Source: Acytostelium subglobosum LB1
Lineage: Eukaryota; Evosea; Eumycetozoa; Acytosteliales; Acytosteliaceae
Length of the DNA: 64,000 nucleotides
Assembly (NCBI RefSeq): GCF_000787575.1
Contig: NW_012236522.1
Location: 682,001-746,000 of the forward strand
Reading direction: 5' to 3'
The notes beneath the pieces are model-generated. The model was not told the DNA's origin. It made no database searches and saw only the letters and a program-made list of their open reading frames with translations. This document shows positions 12,308-24,108 of the stretch, in pieces (the stretch's first letter is position 1; the number at the start of each line of letters is the position of its first letter). Both the position numbers and the translations under genes were made by a program.

Positions 12308-12520
12308 AGTGAGTGTTCCATAATCCAACGACTAAGCAGTATCAGAAGATCTCTGGGGAAAGTAGTTGGCCATGGTACCCTCTGCCTCAACAATAAGCAC
12401 ACAAACAACACAACAATAGTGTCGTATTCATTCATCACTCCATCCATCCATCCAGCCACTCCATCAATCAAACACAACCAACCAATCAATCAATCAATCA
12501 ATCAACTTCACCAAAAAGTT

Positions 12521-12526
12521 AATAAA
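12521..12526 (+). promoter_or_regulatory. polyadenylation signal for MIOX
   Basis: AATAAA about 215 bases after the MIOX stop codon, in an AT-rich spacer. It is the only good hexamer I noticed before the next gene. Confidence 0.4.
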
Positions 12527-12767
12527 AGTGAGACAATCTTCATTTTTGGCGCCACACTTTCATTTGCTCATTCAATCAATCATTGAACCCTGAAGGGGCG
12601 TACAGATACTACAACTACATCTACAACATAGATACATGTAGCAGCATTAGCAGCAGCAACGGCAACGGCGGCGGTAGCAGTGCATCAATAATACAATCAA
12701 TCAATCAATCATACAATCAATCAATCAAACAACTTTATCAAACATACAATCATATCAAATCAATATA

Positions 12768-14734
12768 ATGAGTATAACAAGTGACGAAGTCAACTTATTG
12801 GTATATAAATACTTGCAAGAGTCTGGATATAATCATGCAGCATTCGCATTCTTTAATGAGAGTAATGTGGCAAGATCTAGTATTGCTCAACTGGCAGAGG
12901 AGCTACCTCATGGCAAGTTGGTCACATACCTTCAGAAAGGATTACAATACACACAGGTCGAGACACATTTGATGGACGATGGCTCAGAGTCACAATGCAC
13001 AGAGTCTTTCTCTCTAGTATTACAACATGTCTGTAGTAAAGTGCTGGTGGTGCCAGCCTCAAAGAAGGAGAGAGAGAGAGAGAATGACAAACATAAAGAG
13101 CGAGAGAAGGATAGAGATAAAGATAGAGATAGAGACAGACACAAGAACAAGGACAAGGTACAAGAGAAGAACAAGAGCAAGGACAATGATGTAAAGATGA
13201 GGGATAGCAGTATGTATCTCATTGCGCGTGAGTGTGTGAGTGAGAAGGCGTGGACCTGGCTGGGCATGCCCAGGTTGGACTCTTCGCGCTCATCTCAAGA
13301 TTGATTGACTGACTAATACATCACATCACATCCAGAGAAGGACAAGGACAAGGACAAAGAGAGATCTAAAGACAAGGACAAGGACAGAGACAAGGACAAG
13401 GAGAAGGAGAGGACAAAGACAAAGGAGAGAAATGACATGGACATTGACAAAGATAAAGACAAGGACAAGGAGAAGGAGAAGGAGAAAGAGAATGATAAGA
13501 AAGAGATATCGAATGATCAAGTGATTATATTGGAGGGACATAAGAATGAAGTGTTCATTTGTGAATGGAATCCAAAGATGTTGTTACTGGCCTCTGGAAG
13601 TGGTGATAGTACCGCTCGCATTTGGGATCTCTCCAATGTCACTCGCTCATCCGGAGCACTCGTACCATCAATCGTTTTGGATCATCAATGCATGACAGAC
13701 TCTGAGAAAGCCATCGATGTCACCACCTTGGATTGGAATGTAAGGGATCAATCCCCTGGATCATTGATCGATCACTCACATCCATGACTGACCCTTTCCT
13801 CTCAAACCATCCAAACTAGGTCAATGGAGCAATGTTGGCAACTGGATCATATGATGGGATTGCGAGAGTTTGGTCAAACAAGGGAGAGCTGTTACATAGA
13901 CTGACACAGCATAGAGCTCCCATCTTTACACTGCGGTGGAATCAACGCGGTGATTACTTGCTCAGTGGTTCTGTGGACAAGACTTCGATCGTTTGGGATA
14001 TGACAACAGGTGAGATGTTGCAGCAGTTTGAATTCCATCAGGCGCCCACCTTGGACATTGATTGGCGTAACAATCATCAATTTGCATCGTGCTCCACTGA
14101 TCAGACCATACACGTGTGCGAGCTTGGCAAGACCACACCAATCAAGACATTCCTTGGCCATCAAGATGAGATCAACGCCATCAAATGGGATCCATCCGGG
14201 CGCCTATTGGCATCATGTTCCGACGACTACACTGCCAAGGTATGTACACTCATTCAATCAATCAATCAATCAATCACACATGGTCGCGCTAACATCCAAT
14301 CAACCAATTAGATATGGAACATGAACAGTGATACCTTTGTCCAGGACCTTAAGAAACATACTCAAGGTATATATACGATCAAGTGGAGTCCAACAGGACC
14401 GGGATCAGCCAATCCCAACAAGTCATTGTTGTTGGCCAGTGCATCATTTGACAACACGGTCAAGTTATGGGATGTGGAGACAAGCACTTGTGTGTTGGAC
14501 TTGGACAAGCATTCAGACCCCGTGTACTCTGTGGCATTCAGTCCGAATGGAGAGTATCTGGCCAGTGGATCATTCGACAAGTGTCTGTACATCTGGTCGA
14601 TCAAGGATGGAAGCGTTGTCAAGACGTACAAAGGAAATGGAGGAATCTTCGACATCAGCTGGAATCCAAGTGGCGACAGACTCTCTGCTTGTTTCTCCGA
14701 CAGTACCGTTTGTGTCATCGATGTAAAGTTGTAG
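12768..14734 (+). CDS. tbl1: TBL1/ebi-type WD40 corepressor subunit with LisH domain
   Basis: Four exons: 12768-13209, 13336-13739, 13820-14239 and 14312-14734, about 562 residues. The N-terminus has a LisH motif ([24 protein letters not shown]) and an F-box-like stretch. A highly charged linker of K/D/E/R repeats covers about residues 100-240 and is itself split by intron 1. About eight WD40 repeats follow, with GH and WD pairs ([23 protein letters not shown]). TBL1/TBLR1 proteins are core subunits of the SMRT/NCoR-HDAC3 complex and recruit the ubiquitin machinery for corepressor exchange. A nuclear role in repression is inferred. The order LisH, linker, eight WD40 and the spacing of [15 protein letters not shown] match the family well. 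Confidence 0.88.
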
Positions 14735-16585
14735 CTGTAGTTATATGTAGTGTGGCGCGCACCTGCCTGGCACTGTCACCTACAACACAATCACTACACA
14801 GATGTTGTGGAGTGATTGATCTCCATCAATCAGCCAATGGCCATCATCCCCCCAGCCTTGGTCTACTCCTTGGTATAGGATAGCACACGACTTACTGTTG
14901 GCTCATTCAACATGCATGGGTTGATCAAACTATCAATCCATCCCATCCCCATCCCATATTCTATTTATGGACCAACCAAGAAGAGGTTTAGAGACTGGAC
15001 GTTGTTGGTGGAATCCACATCCCGCACAATAGGTGGAGGGATGGATGCCGTCTACCTTGCCCGTCCAGATTGGAGTCGACCAATCGTTCCCAAGTGATCA
15101 AACACCTACATATCGAATCAAACAACAATGGCAACAACGCCCTCTCTCTCTCTCAGTTGGAGATGCCCGCCAGAAGTGCTCTGGTTGATATTGGACGGAC
15201 TATTACTTCTGCTATCTGCTTGTTTACTTTATAGTGCGAATGGTGAGTGAGTTAGTAGCGACCTACCTACCATGTATCGATAGATATAAATGCTTCACAT
15301 CACAGAGGGCGGCAACTGCTTTGGCCAGCTTAGCTCTATCTGTGTACATCCACAACATTATTGTTATCAATGACAATGGAATGAATGAATGAATGAGTGA
15401 ATGAATGGGCGGGCACTTCCATGGTGGAGTGAATAAAGGCTCGTGACCACGGCCACTGCCATGACCATGAGGATCATTAGTTGATACCACTCGCATGCTA
15501 CTTACTCTAACTCATTAACATTCACACACATATCAGTACCCCATCACTCTAACTGCTATTATCGCCAACACACTTGTGATCAAACACACACACAAACATA
15601 AACACACAAGTTCATCATCAGGTGCTCACTACCACACACATTCACCTGACTGATCGTTTGTTCCTTCCTGATGTATGGATGTTGCTTTCGCCGTCTCTCC
15701 TTTTAAGATCACAAACATATAATTATTGTTATGTGTTTCGTTAGGTGTGCTCACTCATTAACACTGACTGACTGAATCACAGTGATGCGCGCGGTCGCTC
15801 CTCTCGCGCTCCTCTATTGTCAAACTCCACAAGTTAACCAACCTCTTCAATTAAAATTTTAAAAGAGAGAGAGAGCAGTGGCGATAGTACCAACAGACGC
15901 AACACATCAGCACGTGGAATGGAATGGATGATCAATCATGTGTAGCAGAGCAGAGTTGTAGTGAGTAGAGGACCATCACACAAACCTTAATCACACAATC
16001 TCATGATCACAACAACAGCAACAACAACAAACGCAACACACAGACAGACATGGATTGATGGTGGCCAACTCCTTCATGGTGTATGGTATCCAACAGAGAA
16101 AGAACAGTGGATGGATATGGGCAGGTTGGCCCATTGATGGCTGGGTGGTCATGTTCCAAGGGCACCCCAACCTACCTAATTTCCACCGTACACTTACACT
16201 TCTCTCTCTCTCTCTCACTTGTTGTTGCATTCCAATCACTCCACTTCCACTCATCTCATCTCTACTCTCAACTACTATAGTTGGTTTTTGGTTTAATATT
16301 ATTTGCAACTCTTGGATCTTAGAATAGGACTAAAGACTACTCGTTTGTCCAAGTAAATTAATTAAACAACAACAATAACAATAATAATATCTATCCACAC
16401 TTAACCCAAGGACATCCACATCAGACAACCATACTCAATCAATCAGCATCCAGCCAACAACCCTTGATCTCTCCACAGGTTAATTCCTCTCCTCAGCTTT
16501 CCAAATAATTCATCCAACCAACTAGATTGATCAATCCAAGTCTCCAACTCCTCTCACCTCCACCACCATCCTGGAACTCCGCCCT
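14735..16585. other. long intergenic region upstream of CudA-like gene
   Basis: 1.85 kb without a supported gene. Open frames at 14912-15097, 15263-15496 and 15991-16327 are short, rich in simple sequence and without a recognisable domain. The region before 16586 is AC/TC-rich and probably contains a long 5' untranslated leader and promoter for the developmental-type transcription factor gene downstream. Confidence 0.45.
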
Positions 16586-18831
16586 TTGGGAGCCATGGAG
16601 CCACTCAACCAAAATGGGATGATACCATCATATCCCAATCATCCTCATCACCAACTTAGCCATCATCATCAACAACAGCATCATCAACAGCATCAATCCC
16701 AACAACAGCAGCAGCAACAACAACAACAACATGGTCATTCACTCAAGGACTTATTCCTAACCAAGTCCAACGGCTCCCTGCCCCCACCCCCGCCCTCCCC
16801 TTCGCAACACACCGCCAACTCGATTACTAGTCTATTGTCCGACGACTACCCGCCACCCAGTTATACACCTTCGATGCGTAACCAAGCACTCTCGCCTCCA
16901 TCACACCATCTCTCACAACTGATAATCAATAGCAACAACAACAACCATGGTCCACACAATGACCAACAACCACATTCACTCCGAGATCGATCGTCTTATC
17001 CCAATATACTATCGCCAGAGATTCCATCATTGATGTCTCCACTGTCATCGTCGTCGTCCACCACCTCCTCGATCTTCTCCACACCACAATACCTGTCGAC
17101 CAACACCACTCCCAACTTCAGCTCGACCGACAGCTCGAAGCATTTCATTGGCCAGTCATCATCAAACTCATTCCAACTCAACAACAACAATAACAACAAT
17201 AATAACAACAACAATGCACTGTGTAAGCCCATGACACCATCATCATCAAATGGCTTGAGCAAGAGCGCTATACTACCACATCACGGCGGCGGACAATACC
17301 ATCACCAGCAACAACATCACCACCAACAACATCCACACCAGCAACACCAACATCACCATCACAAGAGCATGTCACCGCCACCATCCGAATACCTGTCCAT
17401 TCACGAGGAGCAATTCTCGTCGCCCACAACTGAATCGCCTGCCACTTCTCCAGACATGTTCAGTGTTAACCCCCTCTCGAGAAGTTGTCCCTCCACGCCC
17501 CTGGTCAAGGGCGCCTCCAAGTTGTCCCCACCAATGACACCACAGATTGGAAGCAGTGTGGCCATATCAGTACCATCTGGCGGCAAGTCCGAGCCACGGT
17601 GCCAACTGACATACTGCAAGATGTGTCGGGAGGGCAGCCCACCTATTCTGATCAAGAACCCGACATGGGCCATCATCATGCGGGTTGTCTTCTACTCACT
17701 CAAGGCCAACCAACCGAGCAAGGAGTTCTTCAATCTCAAGACCGAGGTGTACGGTTTCATGATGTCACATTGGGAGCGACTGTGTATCAACCGGAAACGA
17801 TCGGACAACTGGAAGAAGCAAATCCAGGACATGTTGAGCCACAGCAAGGACCTGTTCGAGTCTGGCATGGAACACTTCCGTCAGAATGGCTTCTGGAAAC
17901 TGAAACAAAGTGATGATCCATGGGCCATGCAAAAGAAGAAGGTAGTACGCAAGAGCTCCATCAGTCAGCCCCCTGGCACTTTGCTCCCTGGTATCTCTGG
18001 CGCAGGCTCTGGCACCGGTGCTGGTGCTGGTTCAGGCTCTGGAGGCAATTCCAGTGCGAGTGGAGAGAAGAGGAAGCGCTCCAAAGATGATGAAGATGAC
18101 AAGTTTAAAAAGAGTAAGTGATTGATCATAATATGGAACAACCAATTACTAACATATTTGGACCATTCCATTCATTTCCAGATGGCCAGAACTACCAGAA
18201 GGAGAAGGAGAAGCTCATTGAGGAGCTTAACGAGCTAAAGATGCAATTGAAGAACGTAAAGTTGAGCGTTGAGGGCTTTAAGAGTGACATGGAGAAGGGT
18301 ATCGTCAAGAACTTCATGAGCGGAGACTTATCAGAGGATCTGCGCGAGTCTATGAGTGATATGTTGTCCACGCCACTCCAAAGAAAGATACTGCTCAAAG
18401 ATACGTTCATCAATGAGATCCAAGCACTGGAGGACAATGTAAAGCAAAGTACCCAGCAGCAGCGTGGTGTGCAGGCCAATACCACGACTACCACCAACAA
18501 CCATCAATACAACAACCAACAGCATCAGTTGCTACAGAGCCAGACCCAGAACAAGTCACTGTCACTGGTGACACCCACCCGATCCCCTCCATCATTGTCG
18601 GGATCGCTGTCCAATGTATCATTCCTCTCCTCAACGTCATCGTCCAACAACTCTGCTTTGCTACCAACTCCACCGCCACCATCCTCAATGTCCACAGGAA
18701 GTGGCAATGGCGGCGGTAACTCGACGACCACCACTCCAAACGTAGTGTCCCAGCAACAAATGGAGCTAAACAACATCAACAACAACAACAACAACAATAG
18801 TCGCATGTCAATCAACAGTATCCTCCATTGA
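16586..18831 (+). CDS. CudA-like putative transcription factor
   Basis: Two exons, 16586-18113 and 18182-18831, about 725 residues. The first 330 residues are H/Q/S/P/N-rich low complexity. A single conserved-looking domain lies at about 335-450: it begins QLTYCKMCREGSPPILIKNP, continues with TWAIIMRVVFYSLK, and holds RKRSDNWKKQIQDMLSHSK and NGFWKLK. Residues 510-570 form a coiled coil (YQKEKEKLIEELNELKMQ), and the tail is T/N/S-rich. From memory the core resembles dictyostelid CudA proteins, nuclear factors of culmination and spore gene expression; I cannot confirm this without a search. The W...I...LS...F...GFW.LK spacing is also reminiscent of a forkhead-type winged helix. A sequence-specific DNA-binding role is inferred. 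Confidence 0.6.
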
Positions 18832-19007
18832 AGCTAGATAGGCTATAGATGGATGGGTGAGGGTTTAATGACTGGGACGCCCGCGCTCAGTCACTGAGCG
18901 GGACACACCAAAGGTCGCAAGCTGGCGCCTTCTCCTTGTCATTGTGTGTGACATAAAGACCGCGGTCTGGATATCCATATCCAGTCTGCAGACAGACAGA
19001 CTCACTC

Positions 19008-20087
19008 TCAACGTCTCTTGCCATTGATGTAGTTTAGCAACATGTTTGCTGTCAGCGCAGCCGACTCGCCAATCTGTGTGCATGTGTACGTGTGCGTGTG
19101 CATGTCTCGTTAGCAATAAAGATCCCTTTGAGCTTGCCCATCACCATGTACATACATCTCTATTGAACTTTAGCAGTGAGACCATGTCGTCTACACGGTC
19201 GTCCACAAAGCGCCATGTGTCCTTGTGCTCTGGCGATGTGTCATTGAGCATGTACAGCTCGGATGAGGTGTACAACGCGGCCAGCAAGCCTCTCTTGGTG
19301 TACCATTCAAACTAAAAGTGATTGATTGATTGATGACAGGTCAGTTGTCGTCCTCTCGTCCCCATCCTCCGTCTCATAAGCTGGACGGATAACTTACATC
19401 GGTCGAACGGTCGTCTACAAGGTGCCATATCTCATCGACGAGTGAGGCCATGGATGGAGCACTGGTTGTGAGGTTGGAGGGATGTGCAAGGAGTTGCATG
19501 GCCTCAGCCCATCGGTTGAGGTAGGGTGTGATCATGGACAGACGGACCTTGATCACCATCTTGACGCGCTCGCGCTGTGTGAGGGTGGCAAGCACGTCAC
19601 CAGACAACTTCTCCTTGAGCTGTTTGTTGCACCTGTTGACAAAGTGGAATGCCAGATCGTAGCCTCCATTCTCAAACAGACCGTGCATCGTTGGTGCATA
19701 GCCAAGGTCTGTACATGCTTTAGCGATTGCAGCTTCGGACCAACCATACAGTGGCACGTATTGCATCGCACGATCCAAAACAACCTGTCTAAGATCCTGA
19801 GGTTGTTCTTCAGTCTTTTGTTGCTCTGATGTTGTTGATGATGATGTGTTGTTGGTATTGTTCGAGGAGTCTGATGAACCTGATGATGATGAAGACACAG
19901 AGTAGTGTCTCAGAGTATATGGTTTGATTGATGATGACGATGATGCAATGCCAGTGAGAGATGATGGTCCAACTTTCTTGAATGTTGTTGTTGTTGAGCT
20001 GATTCTCTGTGAGCCTGACAAGTATCTCATCATAAGTGATGATGAACTATTGCTCTTGCAACATTGTCTTAATGTTGTAGATATCAT
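19008..20087 (-). CDS. coq9: Ubiquinone biosynthesis protein COQ9, mitochondrial
   Basis: Three exons: 20087-19398, 19311-19156 and 19073-19008. All junctions are phase 0 and give 303 residues. The N-terminal 80 residues are basic and serine-rich with few acids, typical of a mitochondrial presequence. The COQ9 core follows: VLDRAMQYVPLYGWSEAAI, GYAPTMHGLFENGGYDLAFH and RLSMITPYLNRWAEAMQLL, then the FEWYTKRGLLAALYTSSELY segment in exon 2. Exon 3 is only 66 bases and codes for the amphipathic end IGESAALTANMLLNYING. COQ9 is a TetR-fold lipid-binding protein that presents coenzyme Q intermediates to COQ7 in the mitochondrial matrix. The small last exon is easily missed because it lies outside any long open frame. 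Confidence 0.9.
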
Positions 20088-20413
20088 CCTTATATGTATG
20101 TATGTATATGTATGTTATATGTTTGATTGATTGATTGATTGAATGAAGGTCGAGTCTGACTTTGAACCAAAACGACTGTCGCGACAGTGGGTGGTGGCGA
20201 GGTGTGGAAACAAGGAAACACGGAAACACGGAATGCTTGTGTCAAAGAGTTGGATCTTTGCACTCACTCAAACAATCAATCAATCATTGAATAGGAGAGT
20301 CCTTTTTATTATTACATTGGATTCGATTGTGGATAGGGATTGGGATTGGGAGTTGATCAACTCCCTTGGACGACCAGAAAGAGAGAAGAAGGAGAGATGG
20401 ACGGACGATGGAT
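20088..20413. other. intergenic region, no gene seen
   Basis: 326 bases between COQ9 and CCDC93, both on the minus strand. It contains TTGA repeats after the COQ9 start and GA-rich sequence before the CCDC93 stop. Nothing else is seen. Confidence 0.5.
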
Positions 20414-22364
20414 CTACTGTGCCGACAACTCACCAAGCTTGGCCTGAAGGAGTTCATTCTTACGACACTCGTCTTGGAACTCCTTGGTGTACTTGTGATA
20501 GCTTCTCTCCTGTTCGATCAACTGCATGTACTGGTCGGATAGTGTGCCGTACTTGTGCTTCTCGTTTGAACGCTTGCCTTCGGACTTGTCCAACACTGAT
20601 TGAATGCCATCGATGATGTTGTCCATCGAGTTGATAAACATCTCCTTGTTGTTCTTGGATGACATGGCCACGTTGTACTTGGTCAGAATCGATTGTAGGA
20701 TGGACAGCTCGTTGTCGAGCAGCGCACGCTTGTCCTCCAACGTGTTGTAGGTCGTGTAGTACTGGCGCGTCTCGGTCAGCTTGGCGTCGCTCTGCTCGGA
20801 CAACTCGACAAACATGCGCTGGTACTGCAGCAGCTCGGCACGGCTGGGCAGCTCGTCCAGGTAGCGCTGCAGCAGCGAGATGTCTCTGTTCTTCTTGTTG
20901 AGCAGCTGCTTCAGCTTCTGCAGCTTGTCAATGTCTGTGGCGAATGCGGCGTCGATCTGCTTCTTCCTGTCGTCGTCCTCGTCGTCGTCATCCTTGAGCA
21001 GCTCGTCGATCTTTTGTTTGTACTCGAGCATCTGTCGCTTGCACGAGTCCTTAAACTTGGCCTCCTGCGAGATCAATGTCTCGTTGAGGAGGACAAGGCC
21101 ACGCAGTGCGCGCAGCATCTTGGTGTTCTCGGGCGTCTCTAGGGCGTCCAGCTTCTGTGTCTCGACGATGATCCTCTCGTTGAAGGCAGCGCGCTTGGCC
21201 ACCTCGGCCTGCAGCTCCTCCAGACGCTCCTGCAGCTCGCGGTGCTTGGCCAGCACATCCTTGAGTTCCTCGCGACGCTGACCCATCTGCTTCTCGAGTG
21301 CCGCCACCTTTTGTCTGTGCAGCTTCTCTCCAAATGCCTTGCCCTGCGTGGCAGGGTCCTCTGTGCCGTCGCCGTAGCGCTCAGCCAAATCGCTGATCTC
21401 GTCAGAGGGCAGGTAGTTCTTGAGGATGCCGCCGCTGACCTTGTAGGCGCCATTAATGTCCACGTCCTTCATGCCCTTCATCATCATGTTGATGCGCTTC
21501 TCCTCCTCCTCGTGGTTGTCCGAGCCATCTTTGGCCAGCGCAGCCTCGAGCTTTGCGGCATTGGCCGACTTCTCGACAGGCTGAGCACGTGACAGTCTGT
21601 GCAGCTTTCCATACTCGAGCAAGGTCTGTTGAGGCGTGGGATGGGCAGATTGGCCGCGACGGAACTTGCGCTGAGGCTTGTAGCGGTCTTCGACCGTGTC
21701 GACAAAGGTGCATGAGTGGGCCAGGTTCTCCGAGGTCTCGACGTCGTGTGGTGCCTGATGATCCTTGTTGAACATTGTCTGTGAGTACATCCTCAGCAGA
21801 TCACCAGTCTCCTCACGAGTCTCAATGACCTTGGCAATCAACCATCTAATAATAGGGAACAAGTTGATATAGTTCAGACCCTGAATCTGTTGTGCCTGCA
21901 AAGGGAATGGGCACTTCATCCTATTCAAAGCTTTAATCAACTCTTCAGACAGTGCACTATGTTTGATTGATTGAGTAAGTATGATTGATTGATTGATTGA
22001 ATGTATGAATATGAACAACATACATCCTTTGACCAATGTTTGAGTTCTCTTGGAAGAAGAGATCACCATCGACATCGACGTTGGAGGCAGTGATGGACCA
22101 GGCCATACCACCGACTACCTTGTCGAATGGTGACAGACCTTGGATACGTGCACGGAAGTAACCACCAGTGACCAACAACTCTATGATCTCTTGATACTTC
22201 TGCTCGGACTCTGTGTCCTCCATCTGTGACAGCTCACCCTCACGAGCATTAGCAGGCTTTGAAATAGTGGCACGCTTTGTAAAGCTGCTCAAATCCTGTT
22301 GTGATGTATTCCTATCGTCATCTGGGAAGAATATCGATTTCTTTTTCTTTAATGTCTCCTCCAT
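20414..22364 (-). CDS. ccdc93: CCDC93 homolog, CCC endosomal recycling complex
   Basis: Two exons, 22364-22024 and 21956-20414, about 627 residues, matching the usual length of 630. An N-terminal CH-like (NN-CH) domain spans residues 50-190, with [29 protein letters not shown] and [18 protein letters not shown] long coiled coil covers about 330-620. The block [20 protein letters not shown] is a family hallmark, as is the [10 protein letters not shown] ending. CCDC93 joins CCDC22 and COMMD proteins in the CCC complex, which works with Retriever and WASH to recycle membrane proteins from endosomes. An acidic run (DDDDEDDDR) lies in the coiled coil. The single intron is TTGA-rich when read on the plus strand. 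Confidence 0.92.
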
Positions 22365-22973
22365 ATCTGTCTCTATCTCTATATTTATGTATGAATGTAT
22401 ATGTATCTATCACAATAGTGATGTTGATTGATTGTTTGGATGGCTATTCACTGCTTCATTTTTGTTCTCACTTTCAAAAAATCTGATGGGCTGGCAACTT
22501 GCAATTTCTTTCAACTATTCAAAAGATTGATGTCTTGGCAAGCCTCTTCTTTGTTCTAAACAAAGACAACAATATTTATCCTTGAAGAATATAACAAGTT
22601 CTATTATCCTAAATCAGTCAATCAATCTAATATATATATGGATTTATTCCAATGATCATATTTTGGAACTATTCTTGAAATAAAACCTCCAATTAATCAA
22701 TCAATCAATCAATCAGTCTATCTATAATAAAGGATCCATTCCTGTAACCCTATCTATCCATCAATTGATCAATATTACTGGTGAGCTTAGATGTAAAAGG
22801 ATAAAGTGATCACTAATACTTGGGAAGCAAAAATTTCAAAAAACGAAGGATAATCGTGTATGATCGACACAATGCGACTGAATGAGTTGATTGTGAAACT
22901 AGGTCACAGAGATAGACGTCATTACTACTACTTAGATCTAAACAGAGAATATATATATATATAAGATATAAAG
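22365..22973. other. divergent promoter region between CCDC93 and uL30m
   Basis: About 610 AT-rich bases between genes transcribed in opposite directions. It includes TCAA repeats near 22700 and a TATATATATAT run just before the ATG at 22974. No gene is seen. Confidence 0.5.
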
Positions 22974-23485
22974 ATGTCATCGATAGCAACAGGAGCTTCA
23001 AAGACATTAAGTTCATCATTCCAACAATTGCTGAGGAAGAAGACATTTAGACATATCCCACATGGACTGTTGACACAGTTCCCAGAGTATATTGTAGAGT
23101 CACTGCCAGACAATCTGATCAAGGAGTTGCCATCAGTGCCTGCAGGTTTGGTAAAGATCACATTGCACAAGAGTCCATTCCACGGCGATCCCGAGGTGCG
23201 TGGCACCATCGCTGCACTGGGTCTGAAGAAGCGTCATAGATCAATCGTTCACAAGAACACTCCACAGATTAGAGGAATGATTCACAGGGTAAGCCAGTCA
23301 ACATTATTCATACATACATACATACATACGACAGGCAATGACAACAGCAGACAACAGCACATATATTATACCCACGAGTTATTTGTATTTACTCACGCTC
23401 AATCATTCATTCATTCATTCGTTTATTCATTCATTCATTGTAGGCAAGAACCCATGTTACCGTTGAGGAAGTACCATTGCAATAA
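22974..23485 (+). CDS. mrpl30: Mitochondrial ribosomal protein uL30m
   Basis: Two exons, 22974-23288 and 23444-23485, giving 118 residues. The join adds ARTHVTVEEVPLQ and a stop, completing the fold; the unspliced frame simply runs into intron repeats. The uL30 signature is clear: VKITLHKSPFHGDPEVRGTI, then ALGLKKRHRSIVHKNTPQIRGMI. The first 60 residues are basic with S/T/Q, as expected for a mitochondrial presequence, and the shape is bacterial-type uL30 rather than cytosolic uL30 (which has a long N-terminal extension). It belongs to the mitochondrial large subunit. The intron contains GATA and CATT simple repeats. The assignment to mitochondria rests on fold type and presequence. Confidence 0.82.
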
Positions 23486-24108
23486 ACAAATGACCTCTGA
23501 TATATATATATATAGCATAACGAACAACCATTACATAGTTGCCTTAAATCATTCAATCATTCAATCATTCATTCAATCAATGATTAACAAAGTATACAAA
23601 CTAATCGTTTTGTTCAGTTGCAATACGATACATGTTGTCCAACAAAAGAAGATACAACAAAGAGATAAAACAACAAAAACAAATACAAAGTGTTGTTGCC
23701 TTCCCTGGGTCTTTCAAGGTAGACCTTGCTCGAACTGCTCTTCGTCATCGCCTCAACACACTTACACCCACGCGCATACACGCTCACTTCCAATTTGAGA
23801 TGGATGGTTTGATTATGTGAGTCAGTTCAGTCAGTCAACACCACGACTCAGATCGGTGCATAACAGTTCCCCCGATCCTCCAGATGGAGGATTACAACTT
23901 CATACATTCATTTGTTCTGTCTCACGTGTTGTTGTGCATCATGATCAACAACAAACGCGTCATTCAATATTACATTACATATTATCAAATACAAACAAAG
24001 TAAATACATAACATAATTATTTGTACATACACATACATAACAAATATATATATATATATAAATAAATCGATCGAATACTCAATCAAACACAAATAATATA
24101 TTATAATA
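23486..24108. other. intergenic region, no gene seen
   Basis: About 620 bases between uL30m and Tom1, both on the plus strand. It contains TCAA and AAAC-type simple repeats and a TATATATATA run at about 24043-24062, shortly before the Tom1 start. Open frames here (23632-24011) have no coding signature. Confidence 0.45.

Noticed and set aside
13060-13480. Tandem GACAAG-type repeats as a CRISPR or satellite array
   Set aside because: They are codon repeats of the TBL1 linker, in frame, with no spacer structure.
14912-15097. 61-residue frame after TBL1
   Set aside because: No homology cue, no partner exon, sequence close to spacer composition.
20659-21771. Several plus-strand frames inside CCDC93
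   Set aside because: Antisense to the well-supported coiled-coil exon; no domains.
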